This document shows positions 24,299 through 31,791 of a DNA stretch of 48,781 nucleotides, piece by piece. Each line of letters opens with the position of its first letter. The stretch's first letter is position 1. Below the pieces are notes generated by a model that saw only the letters and a list, made by a program, of their open reading frames with translations, had not been told where the DNA came from and made no database searches. The translations under genes and the position numbers were made by a program. The stretch is taken from positions 1 to 48,781 of the forward strand of contig CADCWP010000296.1 in NCBI GenBank assembly GCA_902806425.1. Direction: 5' to 3'. Source of the stretch: an uncultured Truepera sp. Its GTDB lineage: Bacteria; Deinococcota; Deinococci; Deinococcales; Trueperaceae.

Positions 24299-24943
24299 TC
24301 AAAAACCCTGTGAAATCTCGTCCAACTCGTCGGGTTGCAAGAGCACGATGGAGCGGTAGCCCGACTCGATCAACCCTTCGCTGCGGAGTTCGGTGATGAT
24401 CTTCGAAACGCTTTCACGCGTGCTCGCGGTACCCTCGGCGATAAGCTCATGCGTCGCCGAAACGACCATGTGACCGTCACCGTTCTCAGCAGCTAGCGGC
24501 GTCTCGGACAAGCTGATGAGGTAGCGGGCGACGCGCTGGCGCAGGTCGCCGGTCTGGAGGTGGTACTCATAGTCCATCAGGCGCTGCATCTGACGCGACA
24601 GGGACTGCGTTATGGTCATCAGGTCGCCGTGGTTGATGAGTTTAGGATCGATGGCCTCGACGTGCGCGTTGGTCAGGGCTTCGGCAATCTCCTCGCGGCG
24701 ACCGTCCATAAACGCCTCTTCGCCGAAAAAGTCGCCGGGCATCACGTGGCGCACGGTCAGGATGCGACCCTCGGGGGTCATCCGGGTGATGCGAATGAGG
24801 CCGTCGCGGACGCGAAAAACCGACTGCGCCGGGTCACCGTTATGGTACAAGGTCTGCTTGCGCTGGAATTTTAGCGGCTGGCTCGGGGCCTCTAGTGCGG
24901 CCTGCGGGTTCTGCCTGCTGATCTCGTTAAGGATGTTGTTCAT
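24299..24943 (-). CDS. Crp/Fnr-family transcriptional regulator
   Basis: The 214-residue protein has an N-terminal cyclic-nucleotide-like beta roll (residues 15-110, with MPGDFFGEEAFMDG), a dimerisation helix and a C-terminal winged helix whose recognition helix reads ASTRESVSKIITEL. The cAMP-contact Arg-Ser pair is replaced (GRREEIAEA) and there is no cysteine, so neither cAMP nor an Fe-S cluster is a likely ligand. Deinococcota have Crp-like regulators of stress genes (SdrP/DdrI type) that act without ligand; this may be one. GGGGAGG precedes the ATG. The 150-base upstream gap has GTGTGTGAC-like half sites. Confidence 0.87.
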   Translation of the reverse strand: MNNILNEISRQNPQAALEAPSQPLKFQRKQTLYHNGDPAQSVFRVRDGLIRITRMTPEGRILTVRHVMPGDFFGEEAFMDGRREEIAEALTNAHVEAIDPKLINHGDLMTITQSLSRQMQRLMDYEYHLQTGDLRQRVARYLISLSETPLAAENGDGHMVVSATHELIAEGTASTRESVSKIITELRSEGLIESGYRSIVLLQPDELDEISQGF

Positions 24944-25094
24944 GGTCTGCCTCCCCTAATAGGGTGTGTGACGTGAAGTGTGTGTAACGGCCCTACCCAA
25001 ATACGTGTGGTCTATCTTGCGACCTCTCGAGGCCGTCACATCGGCGTCCACTCAATCATGGTTGCCCCCTCTAGGCATACCTTGTAAGTACGCT

Positions 25095-25982
25095 TTAAGC
25101 GCTTAGCGCGCCCCGCCGCACAAGTTCACCAAACCGACGAACCGTGCCGTCCGCGTCGGCAGCGAGAAACACGCCCGACAAGCTTTCAGCGAGTTCGGGA
25201 TGGCGGTTAAACGCAGCGCCACTGAAGGCGACGACGGCTGCCAACCCTGAAAAATAGCTCCGCGCGTCCATAAGGCACGCGACCGACTCGGGTGAGGACG
25301 CCGAGATCACCACCCCCCCAGGTCTCAACTCACGGGCTAGCACGCAGAGGTCTCTAACCGGCGTGTCCGCCCCAAGGTAGAGGACGCGAAATCCTGTTCG
25401 GCGCAGGAGTACGGCTAGGATCAGCGCCCCGAGTTCGTGATGCTCGAGCGGCGCGCAGGCCACGACTACGGGGGCTCCGCCTACAGGGTTGGCGGTTGCG
25501 CGCATTACCGTTTGCAGACGGCCCTGTAGGTAGGCGCGGGCAAAGCGTTCGGTCGTAACCGCTACCTCACCCTGACGCCAGAGCGTTTCGACCCTGGCCA
25601 CCACGCGCTGCGCGAGTTCGCAGTGCACCGCCTCCACGCTGTAGAGACTGTACGCCTGACCGAGCACCTGATCGGCTTTAGACTCGTCGAGCTGCAAAAG
25701 CGCGTCTGAAAGCGCCGCTTGCAGTCCCGCAAGGGAGTTCGGTAACGCCTCAGCCCCCTTTTGACCGACGAGTTCGGCTGCGCGCGAAGCCGATACCCCT
25801 TCGGCAATATGACGTTTCATCGCCTCGATGCTGCGGATATCGCCGTCACAGTAGAGTCGGTAACCCGAATCCGAACGTTCCGGCTTGGGAAACCCGTAAC
25901 GGCGCTCCCACTGGCGCAACGTGCTCGCAGGTACCTTTGTGCGCTCCTCAACTTCGTTGACAGTGTAACGTCCACGGGTCAC
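25095..25982 (-). CDS. MerR-type regulator with B12-binding domain (CarH/LitR-like)
   Basis: The 295-residue protein has an N-terminal MerR helix-turn-helix (YTVNEVEERTKVPASTLRQW, then RRYGFPKPERS), a helical cap (about 85-160) and a Rossmann B12-binding domain with EHHELGALILAVLLRRTGF, whose second His in ExHxxG would be the lower cobalt ligand. CarH/LitR proteins repress light-induced genes and release DNA when adenosylcobalamin is photolysed. The Wx9EH motif of the cap is changed here: Trp and Glu remain, but the residue after Trp and the one after Glu are Arg instead of His. GTG 25982 is chosen for its GAGGAGAG; ATG 26003 is an alternative. Confidence 0.85.
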   Translation of the reverse strand: MTRGRYTVNEVEERTKVPASTLRQWERRYGFPKPERSDSGYRLYCDGDIRSIEAMKRHIAEGVSASRAAELVGQKGAEALPNSLAGLQAALSDALLQLDESKADQVLGQAYSLYSVEAVHCELAQRVVARVETLWRQGEVAVTTERFARAYLQGRLQTVMRATANPVGGAPVVVACAPLEHHELGALILAVLLRRTGFRVLYLGADTPVRDLCVLARELRPGGVVISASSPESVACLMDARSYFSGLAAVVAFSGAAFNRHPELAESLSGVFLAADADGTVRRFGELVRRGALSA

Positions 25983-26046
25983 GTCAAGCTCTCCTCGGGT
26001 CATTGTGCGGTTTAGGGCCGTACAAGCTCTATACAAACGTGAGTCA

Positions 26047-26075
26047 AGTATAGCCCTTCCAAAAAAATGCGTCAA
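26047..26075 (-). promoter_or_regulatory. promoter of the CarH-like gene
   Basis: On the minus strand TTGACG (26070-26075), a 17-base spacer and TATACT (26047-26052) form a near-consensus sigma-A promoter. Transcription should start near 26040, giving a leader of about 58 bases. Confidence 0.8.
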
Positions 26076-26082
26076 TGCTTAC

Positions 26083-26102
26083 AAATGTACCTAAATGTAC
26101 CT
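26083..26102. repeat. tandem 10-bp repeats abutting the CarH-like promoter (candidate operator)
   Basis: AAATGTACCT occurs twice in perfect tandem just upstream of the -35 box; the next ten bases (26073-26082) share only AATG and overlap the -35. A row of direct repeats over the -35 is how CarH tetramers are known to bind in Thermus, so autoregulation is likely. Confidence 0.6.
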
Positions 26103-26228
26103 AGAGATGGGTGTTACACGCTCGGTACAAAGAGGTTGATCTGAGGATTCTCATCCATCCGTTCGAAAAGCTTAGACCAAACCTTATACAATTGTGAAAG
26201 ATTTTACAGCATAAAACTTTATTTTGGG

Positions 26229-26256
26229 TTGATAAAGCTCTGCTGGACGTTAAACT
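26229..26256 (+). promoter_or_regulatory. promoter of rnhA, leaderless type
   Basis: TTGATA (26229-26234), a 16-base spacer and TAAACT (26251-26256) lie seven bases before the ATG at 26264. Confidence 0.75.
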
Positions 26257-26263
26257 CAGGATT

Positions 26264-26722
26264 ATGGACGCCGAAATCAAGAAACAAGTAGACATTTTTA
26301 CCGATGGGTCGTGCGATACTATTTCGAGGCGCGGCGGCTGGGGATACCTGCTACGGTGCGGCGAGCAGCGGAAGACAGCCTCAGGATTCGAGGCGGATAC
26401 GACGAACAACCGCATGGAGCTGACCGCGGCGGTCGAGGCGCTGTCAGCGCTTAAAAAGCCCTGCCACGTCACCCTCATCACCGACTCGCAGTACCTAAAA
26501 AATGCCTTTACGGCAGGCTGGCTCAAAAATTGGCAGCGCAACGGCTGGAAAACCGCCGCTAGAGAACCCGTCAAAAACAAAGATTTGTGGGAGCGCCTCC
26601 TGGAGCTGAGCGCGTTGCACGACCTTACCTGGAGCTGGACGAGAGGGCACGCCGGGCACGCTGAAAACGAGCTGGTCGACAGGTTGGCGCTGCAAGCTAG
26701 ACGGCGCGGCGAAGGTCTCTAG
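26264..26722 (+). CDS. rnhA: ribonuclease HI
   Basis: The 152-residue enzyme cuts the RNA strand of RNA-DNA hybrids. The four metal-binding acids are visible: Asp in VDIFTDGSCD, Glu in NNRMELTAAVEAL, Asp in LITDSQYLKNA, and Asp in NELVDRLALQA; the WTRGHAGHAEN segment gives the catalytic-loop His. WLKNWQRNGWKTA matches the basic handle region of E. coli-type enzymes. It is divergent from the CarH-like gene and its last 26 bases overlap the convergent M20 peptidase gene. Confidence 0.95.
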   Translation: MDAEIKKQVDIFTDGSCDTISRRGGWGYLLRCGEQRKTASGFEADTTNNRMELTAAVEALSALKKPCHVTLITDSQYLKNAFTAGWLKNWQRNGWKTAAREPVKNKDLWERLLELSALHDLTWSWTRGHAGHAENELVDRLALQARRRGEGL

Positions 26723-27809
26723 GCGCTAAGGCGCTGACCGCAGCGAGAAGCCGGGTCAGCGCCTCTAAACCGACCGTGAGCGACGCAGGCTCGAGCCATT
26801 CGCTCAGGCGGTGCGCGTCCCCGCCCCGGTAGACGCCGAACGCTATTGCAGGGAGACCTGCGGCCATCGCTGCGTTCGCGTCGGTGCTGCTCGCAGCTAA
26901 ACGCGGGCGCACCGCCACCTCCTGCAAGGCCTGCTGTCCGGCCCGCACGAGCCCCTCGTTGGGGACGAACGCCGTCGGGCGGTCGCCGACGCCTCGCGTC
27001 TCGAGCTGAACGCCGTGTCTAGCCGCAACTTTATGAAGCCGCCCCAAGGCGTCCCGGCTAAGACGCCCCAACACGTCCGCGTCGGTGCTACGCAGGTCAA
27101 GGTTAAAACCCGCGGCTTCAGCGATGGCGTTGACGCCGGTGCCCCCCCACACCTGACCGACGTTATACGAACTGCGCGGCTGCTCAGACAGCGGCAGCTT
27201 AGCGAGAGCCGTGATCCCTTCGCCGAGAGCGTGCGTGGCGCTCGGGCTGGGAAAGTCGCCCCACGAGTGTCCACCCCGCGCCCTAAAGGTCACCTCGAAG
27301 CGTTTGGAACCGACCGAGGCGTGGATGAGGCCGCCCAAATGCCCATCTAGAGCGATGACGCCGTCGAAGTCGTGAGCGCGCCCGGTCATAAGCGCCCGCA
27401 TCCCACGTAGGTCGCCCAACCCCTCCTCACCAACCGTGGCGGCGAAGCTCAGGCGCGGGTGACAAGCCCCCGCGCCATGTTGGAGGTCGCGCAGATAAAA
27501 CAGCGCGACCGCCAGACTCGCGCTGTTATCGCCGATGCCGGGAGCGGCGAGCCGCCCCTCGCGCTCGCGGACGCGCACGTCGGTCTCGGCGGCAAACACG
27601 GTGTCGAGATGCGCGGCTAGGAGGATGCGCGGCCCGCAGCCACCCGGTACTTCGGCGGTGACGTTGCCGACCGCGTCGGTGTGGGGCGACAAACCCATAT
27701 CGCGAAGCATCCCGGCCACGAGCGCCCCCCGCGTCCCCTCAGCGAAGGTGGGCGCGGGTGTTTCGCAGACCCGGCGGAGAAGGTCGGTCAGCTCCTGAAG
27801 CTGACTCAC
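26697..27809 (-). CDS. M20-family metallopeptidase / amidohydrolase
   Basis: The 370-residue protein has the di-zinc ligands of M20 enzymes: His and Asp in LLAAHLDTVF, Asp in PGIGDNSASLAV, Glu-Glu in TVGEEGLGD and a C-terminal His in GGDAHRLSEW. The dimerisation (lid) domain starts near FEVTFRARGGHSWGDF. Relatives hydrolyse dipeptides, tripeptides or N-acyl amino acids; PepT/YgeY-like annotations would fit, and substrate is not readable. Third gene of a leftward operon, with an ATGA overlap to the small cysteine protein upstream. Confidence 0.88.
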   Translation of the reverse strand: MSQLQELTDLLRRVCETPAPTFAEGTRGALVAGMLRDMGLSPHTDAVGNVTAEVPGGCGPRILLAAHLDTVFAAETDVRVREREGRLAAPGIGDNSASLAVALFYLRDLQHGAGACHPRLSFAATVGEEGLGDLRGMRALMTGRAHDFDGVIALDGHLGGLIHASVGSKRFEVTFRARGGHSWGDFPSPSATHALGEGITALAKLPLSEQPRSSYNVGQVWGGTGVNAIAEAAGFNLDLRSTDADVLGRLSRDALGRLHKVAARHGVQLETRGVGDRPTAFVPNEGLVRAGQQALQEVAVRPRLAASSTDANAAMAAGLPAIAFGVYRGGDAHRLSEWLEPASLTVGLEALTRLLAAVSALAPRDLRRAV

Positions 27810-28012
27810 TCCACGACCTCAAGTAGCCCGGCAAGTGCCGCGAACGGGTGCGGCGCGTCTTCCAGCCTCCAGCGGCAAAAACTCGGGGCTCCTTCGGGCT
27901 CGAGCCGGTGCTCGCAGCCCGGGCACTCGGGATAAGCGAGCGCCGTGTAGGCGAGGTCTCCCTCATCCGGCCCCTCGCAGACGCGCCCACACCCGGCCCG
28001 AAAGCGCCTCAC
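27806..28012 (-). CDS. small cysteine-rich protein between response regulator and peptidase
   Basis: The 68-residue protein has Cys8-x3-Cys12, Cys30-x2-Cys33 and Cys47 ([35 protein letters not shown]), suggesting a zinc site. Its ATG overlaps the response-regulator stop and its TGA overlaps the peptidase ATG, each by four bases (ATGA), strong evidence that it is a real, coupled gene. A Pro-rich C-terminal helix follows. Family unknown to me; a metal-binding accessory or nucleic-acid contact is possible. Confidence 0.78.
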   Translation of the reverse strand: MRRFRAGCGRVCEGPDEGDLAYTALAYPECPGCEHRLEPEGAPSFCRWRLEDAPHPFAALAGLLEVVE

Positions 28013-28671
28013 GAACCCCCTTTAAGCGTAGCGATGCCCTCGCGCAGGGCGTACAGAGCCGCCTGTGTGCGGTTGTTGAGCCGCAGCTTCGAGAAGATTT
28101 CTGAAAGGCGGTTGCGCACGGTTTTTTCGCTGACGCCGAGCGTGTCGGCGATCTGGGCGTTCGACGCGCCCTGCGCCAAAAGCCTGAGGATCGCCTCCTC
28201 GCGCTCGGTCAGCTCCGACAAGCGGTGCTCTGGATGCGCGGGTACCGCCTCGGCGCGCCGAAACTCGTCGAGTACCGAGGCCGCGAGTTCGGGGCGTAGG
28301 AGCGTTTCGCCGTCAGCGACGCGGCGGATGGCGCTTATAAGGGCGTCGGCGTCGGCGTCTTTTAAGAGGTAGCCACGCGCCCCGGCCTTGATAGCCTCGA
28401 AGACGTAGCGATCCTGGCGGTACATGGTGAGGATGATAACCTTGGCGTCGGGAAACTCCTCTAAGATCGTTTTGGTCGCGGCGACCCCGTCGAGCTCGGG
28501 CATCTGGATGTCCATCAGGATGATGTCGGGATGGGTGGAGAGGGCGTAGCGCACCGCCTCACGACCCGTGGCGGCTTCGCCAATCACGCGAAAGCCCTTT
28601 TCAGTTTCTAAAATGCTGCGCAACCCCTGACGAAACATGGCGTGGTCGTCACACAGCAGCAGGCGAATCAT
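28009..28671 (-). CDS. NarL/FixJ-family response regulator
   Basis: The 220-residue protein has a receiver domain (1-120) with the acidic pair in [16 protein letters not shown], the phospho-acceptor Asp in [14 protein letters not shown] and the Lys in GYLLKDAD, followed by a LuxR-type helix-turn-helix ([20 protein letters not shown], then [20 protein letters not shown]). Phosphorylation by a histidine kinase would drive dimerisation and DNA binding. No kinase gene is adjacent. It heads the operon with the small cysteine protein and M20 peptidase. Confidence 0.93.
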   Translation of the reverse strand: MIRLLLCDDHAMFRQGLRSILETEKGFRVIGEAATGREAVRYALSTHPDIILMDIQMPELDGVAATKTILEEFPDAKVIILTMYRQDRYVFEAIKAGARGYLLKDADADALISAIRRVADGETLLRPELAASVLDEFRRAEAVPAHPEHRLSELTEREEAILRLLAQGASNAQIADTLGVSEKTVRNRLSEIFSKLRLNNRTQAALYALREGIATLKGGS

Positions 28672-28701
28672 GCTCTTATGCTAACGCAGGCGCGCGCGCG
28701 G

Positions 28702-28707
28702 TAAGAT
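28702..28707 (+). promoter_or_regulatory. -10 box TAAGAT upstream of the dsRNA-binding gene
   Basis: TAAGAT is followed by seven bases and an ATG (28715) that opens a 13-codon ORF; the main gene starts 17 bases further on with AAAGGAG before it. Confidence 0.6.
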
Positions 28708-28714
28708 GGTGGGA

Positions 28715-28756
28715 ATGACCAAAGGAGCCTCATGCAGCACCCCAAAGGCGTACTGA
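28715..28756 (+). CDS. 13-codon leaderless upstream ORF
   Basis: The predicted first codon of the transcript opens a peptide, MTKGASCSTPKAY, that ends inside the dsRNA-binding gene. Its codons 3-5 contain the AAAGGAG Shine-Dalgarno sequence of that gene. It has the same length and design as the ORF at 12520-12561, with a different reading-frame offset (17 versus 16 bases between the two ATGs). Confidence 0.35.
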   Translation: MTKGASCSTPKAY

Positions 28757-29247
28757 TCGAACGGAGTAAACAGTTGGGCCTCGGTAAACCAAGTTTTAGC
28801 ACCCGTAACAGCGGCCCCGAACACGAGCCTCTTTTCCAGAGCACCGTGACGGTTCGCGGCGAGGTGCTCGGGCGCGGTGAAGGCGGCACCAAACGCGACG
28901 CCGAACGCCGCGCCAGCGAGGAGGCGCTCATGGCACTCAGCAGGGACCGTCCAACCAAAAACTCGGAGGGGCGGGAGCCCACACCAGCCGACCCCTACGA
29001 CACTGCGGGCGTTACTGCGGGCGCTACCGTGGACGTTAGCGACGAGCCGTTTAACGGCCCCTGGCCCATCTTCGCCGAGGTGTTGGCGGCCAGCCTAAAC
29101 GTCGCCCACGCCCGCATCAACCCGACGCTGACCGGCCCGGACGTGATTGACGAGGTGCAGGCGCTCGCGCTTCAGCTCTATAAGGGTACCTTGGAAAACC
29201 TCGGCGAAGTCGTTGAGCTAGACGAAGCGGGCGAGGTGCTCGAGTAA
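28732..29247 (+). CDS. stand-alone double-stranded RNA-binding domain protein
   Basis: The 171-residue protein begins with a dsRBD (about 4-70): PKGVLIERSKQLGLGKPSF, a strand with STVTVRGEVLGRGEG, and the lysine/arginine helix GTKRDAERRASEEALMAL, whose KxxA pattern contacts the RNA minor groove. After an acidic, Pro/Thr-rich linker a second helical part (110-165; IDEVQALALQLYKGTLENLG) follows. No RNase III catalytic domain is present, unlike the usual bacterial dsRBD protein. AAAGGAG sets the start. A role in RNA protection or processing is inference. Confidence 0.82.
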   Translation: MQHPKGVLIERSKQLGLGKPSFSTRNSGPEHEPLFQSTVTVRGEVLGRGEGGTKRDAERRASEEALMALSRDRPTKNSEGREPTPADPYDTAGVTAGATVDVSDEPFNGPWPIFAEVLAASLNVAHARINPTLTGPDVIDEVQALALQLYKGTLENLGEVVELDEAGEVLE

Positions 29248-29422
29248 AACCAGCCGCAGCTCGAGATGTACCAGCCATCACGTTGACAGAACGATGCTAC
29301 TCGTAAAGGCTAGAAAACGCTGACGGTGGGCGCGGTCGGACAAACGAGCATGGGCGGTTAGCAAAAAAGCTGCACCCCTAAAGGATCAAGGCTACAACCC
29401 GCGGCCCAGGGACGGATTTAGG
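29248..29422. other. intergenic gap, convergent gene ends
   Basis: It separates the ends of the dsRNA-binding gene and the 99-residue gene. I see no ORF and no strong terminator. Confidence 0.35.
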
Positions 29423-29722
29423 TCAGGCGAGGTTGGCTTTTGCCCAGCGTTCAATGCGGGTAAGTTCTTCGGTAGCTTTTTCCATTTTGAGCAGTTCCAT
29501 AACCTTGGGTTCAGCCCTAAAGTCGCCCGTACCGAGGCCCTCGAGGATGTCGAGCACCTTGGCGCTAAAGGCGCTCAGCGGCACCTCGAAGGGCGCATCT
29601 TGCCGCGCTTCGGGGGTGGGGCGGCTCAGCCTAAAGAGCGGGCCGTCGAGCGCGTTGCGCTCACTTTCGTCGAGTTCGGCCAAAACGTCGCCGTAGTCGG
29701 TCGAGATGAGATAGCGTTTCAC
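29423..29722 (-). CDS. hypothetical 99-residue protein
   Basis: The acidic product begins MKRYLISTDYGDVLAELDES and has a helical C-terminal half (KVMELLKMEKATEELTRIER followed by WAKANLA). There is no signal peptide, membrane segment or cysteine. GTG start six bases after TAGGCT (29729-29734). I do not recognise the family. Confidence 0.65.
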   Translation of the reverse strand: MKRYLISTDYGDVLAELDESERNALDGPLFRLSRPTPEARQDAPFEVPLSAFSAKVLDILEGLGTGDFRAEPKVMELLKMEKATEELTRIERWAKANLA

Positions 29723-29728
29723 CTAGCG

Positions 29729-29734
29729 AGCCTA
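29729..29734 (-). promoter_or_regulatory. -10 box TAGGCT of the 99-residue gene (leaderless)
   Basis: TAGGCT ends six bases before the GTG at 29722 on the minus strand. Confidence 0.4.
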
Positions 29735-29882
29735 TCACTTGTAGGCGCACCTAAATGGACTGAGCCTGATTTAAAGCGTACGCCTTGGCAATTTTGGTAC
29801 GCAAGGGCCATCGCACGATGCTGTGATCTCTCTTTAGCGTGCGACGGCAACGGGGTCTGCGTTTATAGCCGGTAAAAGAACG

Positions 29883-30587
29883 TTAGTCGGTTGAATCGTC
29901 TAAAAACTGCTGCAACTTGGCCTTGTCGACGGCAATCGGCGCGCGGCGGCGGCGTACCGCTCCGTACTCGAGCAGTCTCGCCAGACAGTGCGACACCGTC
30001 TCGCGGGTTGCACCGATCATCTTCGACAAGTCTTGCTGGGTCAGGTTGAGGTCGATAATGGTTCCCCGGTCACCTTCTTTGCCGAAGTCGTGAGCGAGGC
30101 GCAGCAGCAGGTTCGCCAGACGCCCCGGCGCGTCGAACGCCCCGACCTCGGCAAAACGCGTTTGGGCCTGCCAGAGGTTCGTCGACATCACCTGAATAAA
30201 CTTCATGGCGATCTTGGGCTGCTGCGCCAGCAAGTGCTGAAAATCCCCCTCCGGTAACACGATAAGCGTCGTGTCCATGACCGCTTCGGCCTGGTTGGGG
30301 CGGCGCTCGGACGGCAGTAGGAGAAGTTCGCCGAAGGCGTCGTACTTGCCGAAAAGCGCTAGGATCATCTCTTTGCCGTTGGGAAAGTACATCGAAATCT
30401 TGACCATGCCCTCGCGGATAAAGTAGAGCGCGTCGGCGGGGTCTTCCATGCGGTAGATGACCTCACCGGCCTTGAACCGCTTGTAGGGGGTGATGCGCGC
30501 GAGTTGCTCGAGCTCCTCCTCCGAAAGGTCTTCAAACAGTTGGGTGTTTTTAAGGTGCCAGACCAGACTCGGATACTCTTGCATCAT
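29883..30587 (-). CDS. second Crp/Fnr-family transcriptional regulator
   Basis: The 234-residue protein has a cyclic-nucleotide-like beta roll (15-120, with GEVIYRMEDPADALYFIREG), a long dimer helix and a winged helix with LTQQDLSKMIGATRETVSHC and LARLLEYGAV. The cAMP Arg-Ser motif is absent (ERRPNQAEA) and the single Cys lies in the recognition helix, so no Fe-S cluster is expected. The DNA-binding segment resembles Thermus/Deinococcus Crp-type activators. The ATG at 30587 follows TACACT (30594-30599) by six bases; a GTG two codons upstream is ignored. Confidence 0.88.
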   Translation of the reverse strand: MMQEYPSLVWHLKNTQLFEDLSEEELEQLARITPYKRFKAGEVIYRMEDPADALYFIREGMVKISMYFPNGKEMILALFGKYDAFGELLLLPSERRPNQAEAVMDTTLIVLPEGDFQHLLAQQPKIAMKFIQVMSTNLWQAQTRFAEVGAFDAPGRLANLLLRLAHDFGKEGDRGTIIDLNLTQQDLSKMIGATRETVSHCLARLLEYGAVRRRRAPIAVDKAKLQQFLDDSTD

Positions 30588-30593
30588 GCCCAC

Positions 30594-30599
30594 AGTGTA
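30594..30599 (-). promoter_or_regulatory. -10 box TACACT of the second Crp-family gene (leaderless)
   Basis: TACACT ends six bases before the ATG at 30587 on the minus strand. Confidence 0.5.
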
Positions 30600-30684
30600 C
30601 TGTAGGAAAAATTCAACGCCTTCACATTCCTCACATGACGAACCCCATCCACGCAGCTACGGCTTGTACGACTCAGTTCAGCAC

Positions 30685-31038
30685 TCAGGGTTCATCATCT
30701 ACTCCGACCTGCGCGCCGCACGCGTCCCACTCGTCGACGCTGCCCGCTTCCCGGTAAAAGGGCAGCCCGCGCAGGTAGCCGGAGCGCGCGATCATATAAG
30801 CTGAGAGCGGCGCGGTCAGGAAAAAAAACGCCGTGATCAGGACCATGCGGGAAACCGCCAGCGGCGTGCCGAAGTCCAGCGCCGCCGCCACGAACACCCC
30901 GATACCGCCGAGCGTCACGAGCTTCGTCGAGGCGTGCAAGCGGGTGTAAAAATCCGGGAAGCGGAGCACGCCGACCGCCGCTGCCAAGATAAAAAAGCTT
31001 CCCAGCAGCAAAAAAAGGTCGCTGATGAGCGCCTTCAC
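30685..31038 (-). CDS. mrpG: Na+/H+ antiporter subunit G
   Basis: The 117-residue membrane protein has three helices with the MnhG signature VGVLRFPDFYTRLHASTKLV. It ends in a soluble acidic tail. It is the last gene of the mrp operon and is needed for the assembled cation/proton antiporter. GTG start 13 bases after mrpF. Confidence 0.93.
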   Translation of the reverse strand: MKALISDLFLLLGSFFILAAAVGVLRFPDFYTRLHASTKLVTLGGIGVFVAAALDFGTPLAVSRMVLITAFFFLTAPLSAYMIARSGYLRGLPFYREAGSVDEWDACGAQVGVDDEP

Positions 31039-31051
31039 CTGAGCACTCGCC

Positions 31052-31309
31052 TCACCTGAGCACCCGGTTGAGGAGCAGGTAACGGGTAAGGGCTACCGTC
31101 GTCAAAAAGCCCAATATAGAGACCAGCAGCGCGACGTCGAGAAGGCTCTCGAAGCCGCTTCTCATCGCCAGGACAACGATCAGCACGGCTAAGTTGACGG
31201 TCAAAAAATCAAACGCGGTGATGCGGTCGCCCCACGACGGGCCCCTCATAACCCGGTAGATAGCAAGCGTAAACGAGACCACAAGGCAGATCAGCGCAAC
31301 GGTCGTCAC
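31052..31309 (-). CDS. mrpF: Na+/H+ antiporter subunit F
   Basis: The 85-residue protein has three helices and the MrpF pattern YRVMRGPSWGDRITAFDFLT. GTG start; 17 bases after mrpE. Confidence 0.92.
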   Translation of the reverse strand: MTTVALICLVVSFTLAIYRVMRGPSWGDRITAFDFLTVNLAVLIVVLAMRSGFESLLDVALLVSILGFLTTVALTRYLLLNRVLR

Positions 31310-31326
31310 CTAAAACCCCTCCCTTG

Positions 31327-31791
31327 TCACCGCATAAATCCCATGATGTGCGTTTCCATCTGCGTCACGCTGTCCCTCGCTGTGGCGACGTCCTCGAGAT
31401 TGATGGCGTGCGCGTAGAGGAGCTTGCGGTCCCCCGACACGCCCATCGCCACCGTTCCCGGCAGGAGCGTGATGGTTGCGGAGAGAAGCGAGATGGCGGC
31501 GTCACTTTGAAGCCGCAGCGGCACGGCGATGATGTAGGGGTAAAACGTCGGGCGGGGCCGCAGCGCTAAAATGGCAATCAGTACATTTGCCCGCAGCAGC
31601 TCCCACAAGAACGCGCCCAGAAAGCGCACGAACGCCCACACCCGGCCCGCGAACGACCCGCCGCCGCTCCGCACGGCGCTGAGCAGCACGAGCGCCAGCG
31701 CCCCCCCGACGAGCAGGTTGTAGGCCGTCAACTCGCCGACCAGAACCGGCCACAGGAGGGCGAACAGCAGCAGCACGAAAATCTGCCTCAT
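31327..31791 (-). CDS. mrpE: Na+/H+ antiporter subunit E
   Basis: The 154-residue protein has N-terminal membrane helices and a C-terminal domain with SATITLLPGTVAMGVSGDRK, the hallmark of MrpE. Its ATG overlaps the mrpD stop (ATGA). Confidence 0.92.
   Translation of the reverse strand: MRQIFVLLLFALLWPVLVGELTAYNLLVGGALALVLLSAVRSGGGSFAGRVWAFVRFLGAFLWELLRANVLIAILALRPRPTFYPYIIAVPLRLQSDAAISLLSATITLLPGTVAMGVSGDRKLLYAHAINLEDVATARDSVTQMETHIMGFMR

Noticed and set aside
24944-25094. GTGTGTGAC / TGTGACGG motifs as Crp boxes upstream of the Crp-family gene
   Set aside because: Only half sites; no TGTGA-N6-TCACA palindrome could be aligned.
26101-26580. 159-codon minus-strand frame over rnhA and its promoter
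   Set aside because: It overlaps the complete rnhA gene and the CarH operator repeats; no homology.
26697-26722. 26-base convergent overlap of rnhA and the M20 gene as an antisense control device
   Set aside because: Short tail overlaps of convergent genes are common in compact genomes.
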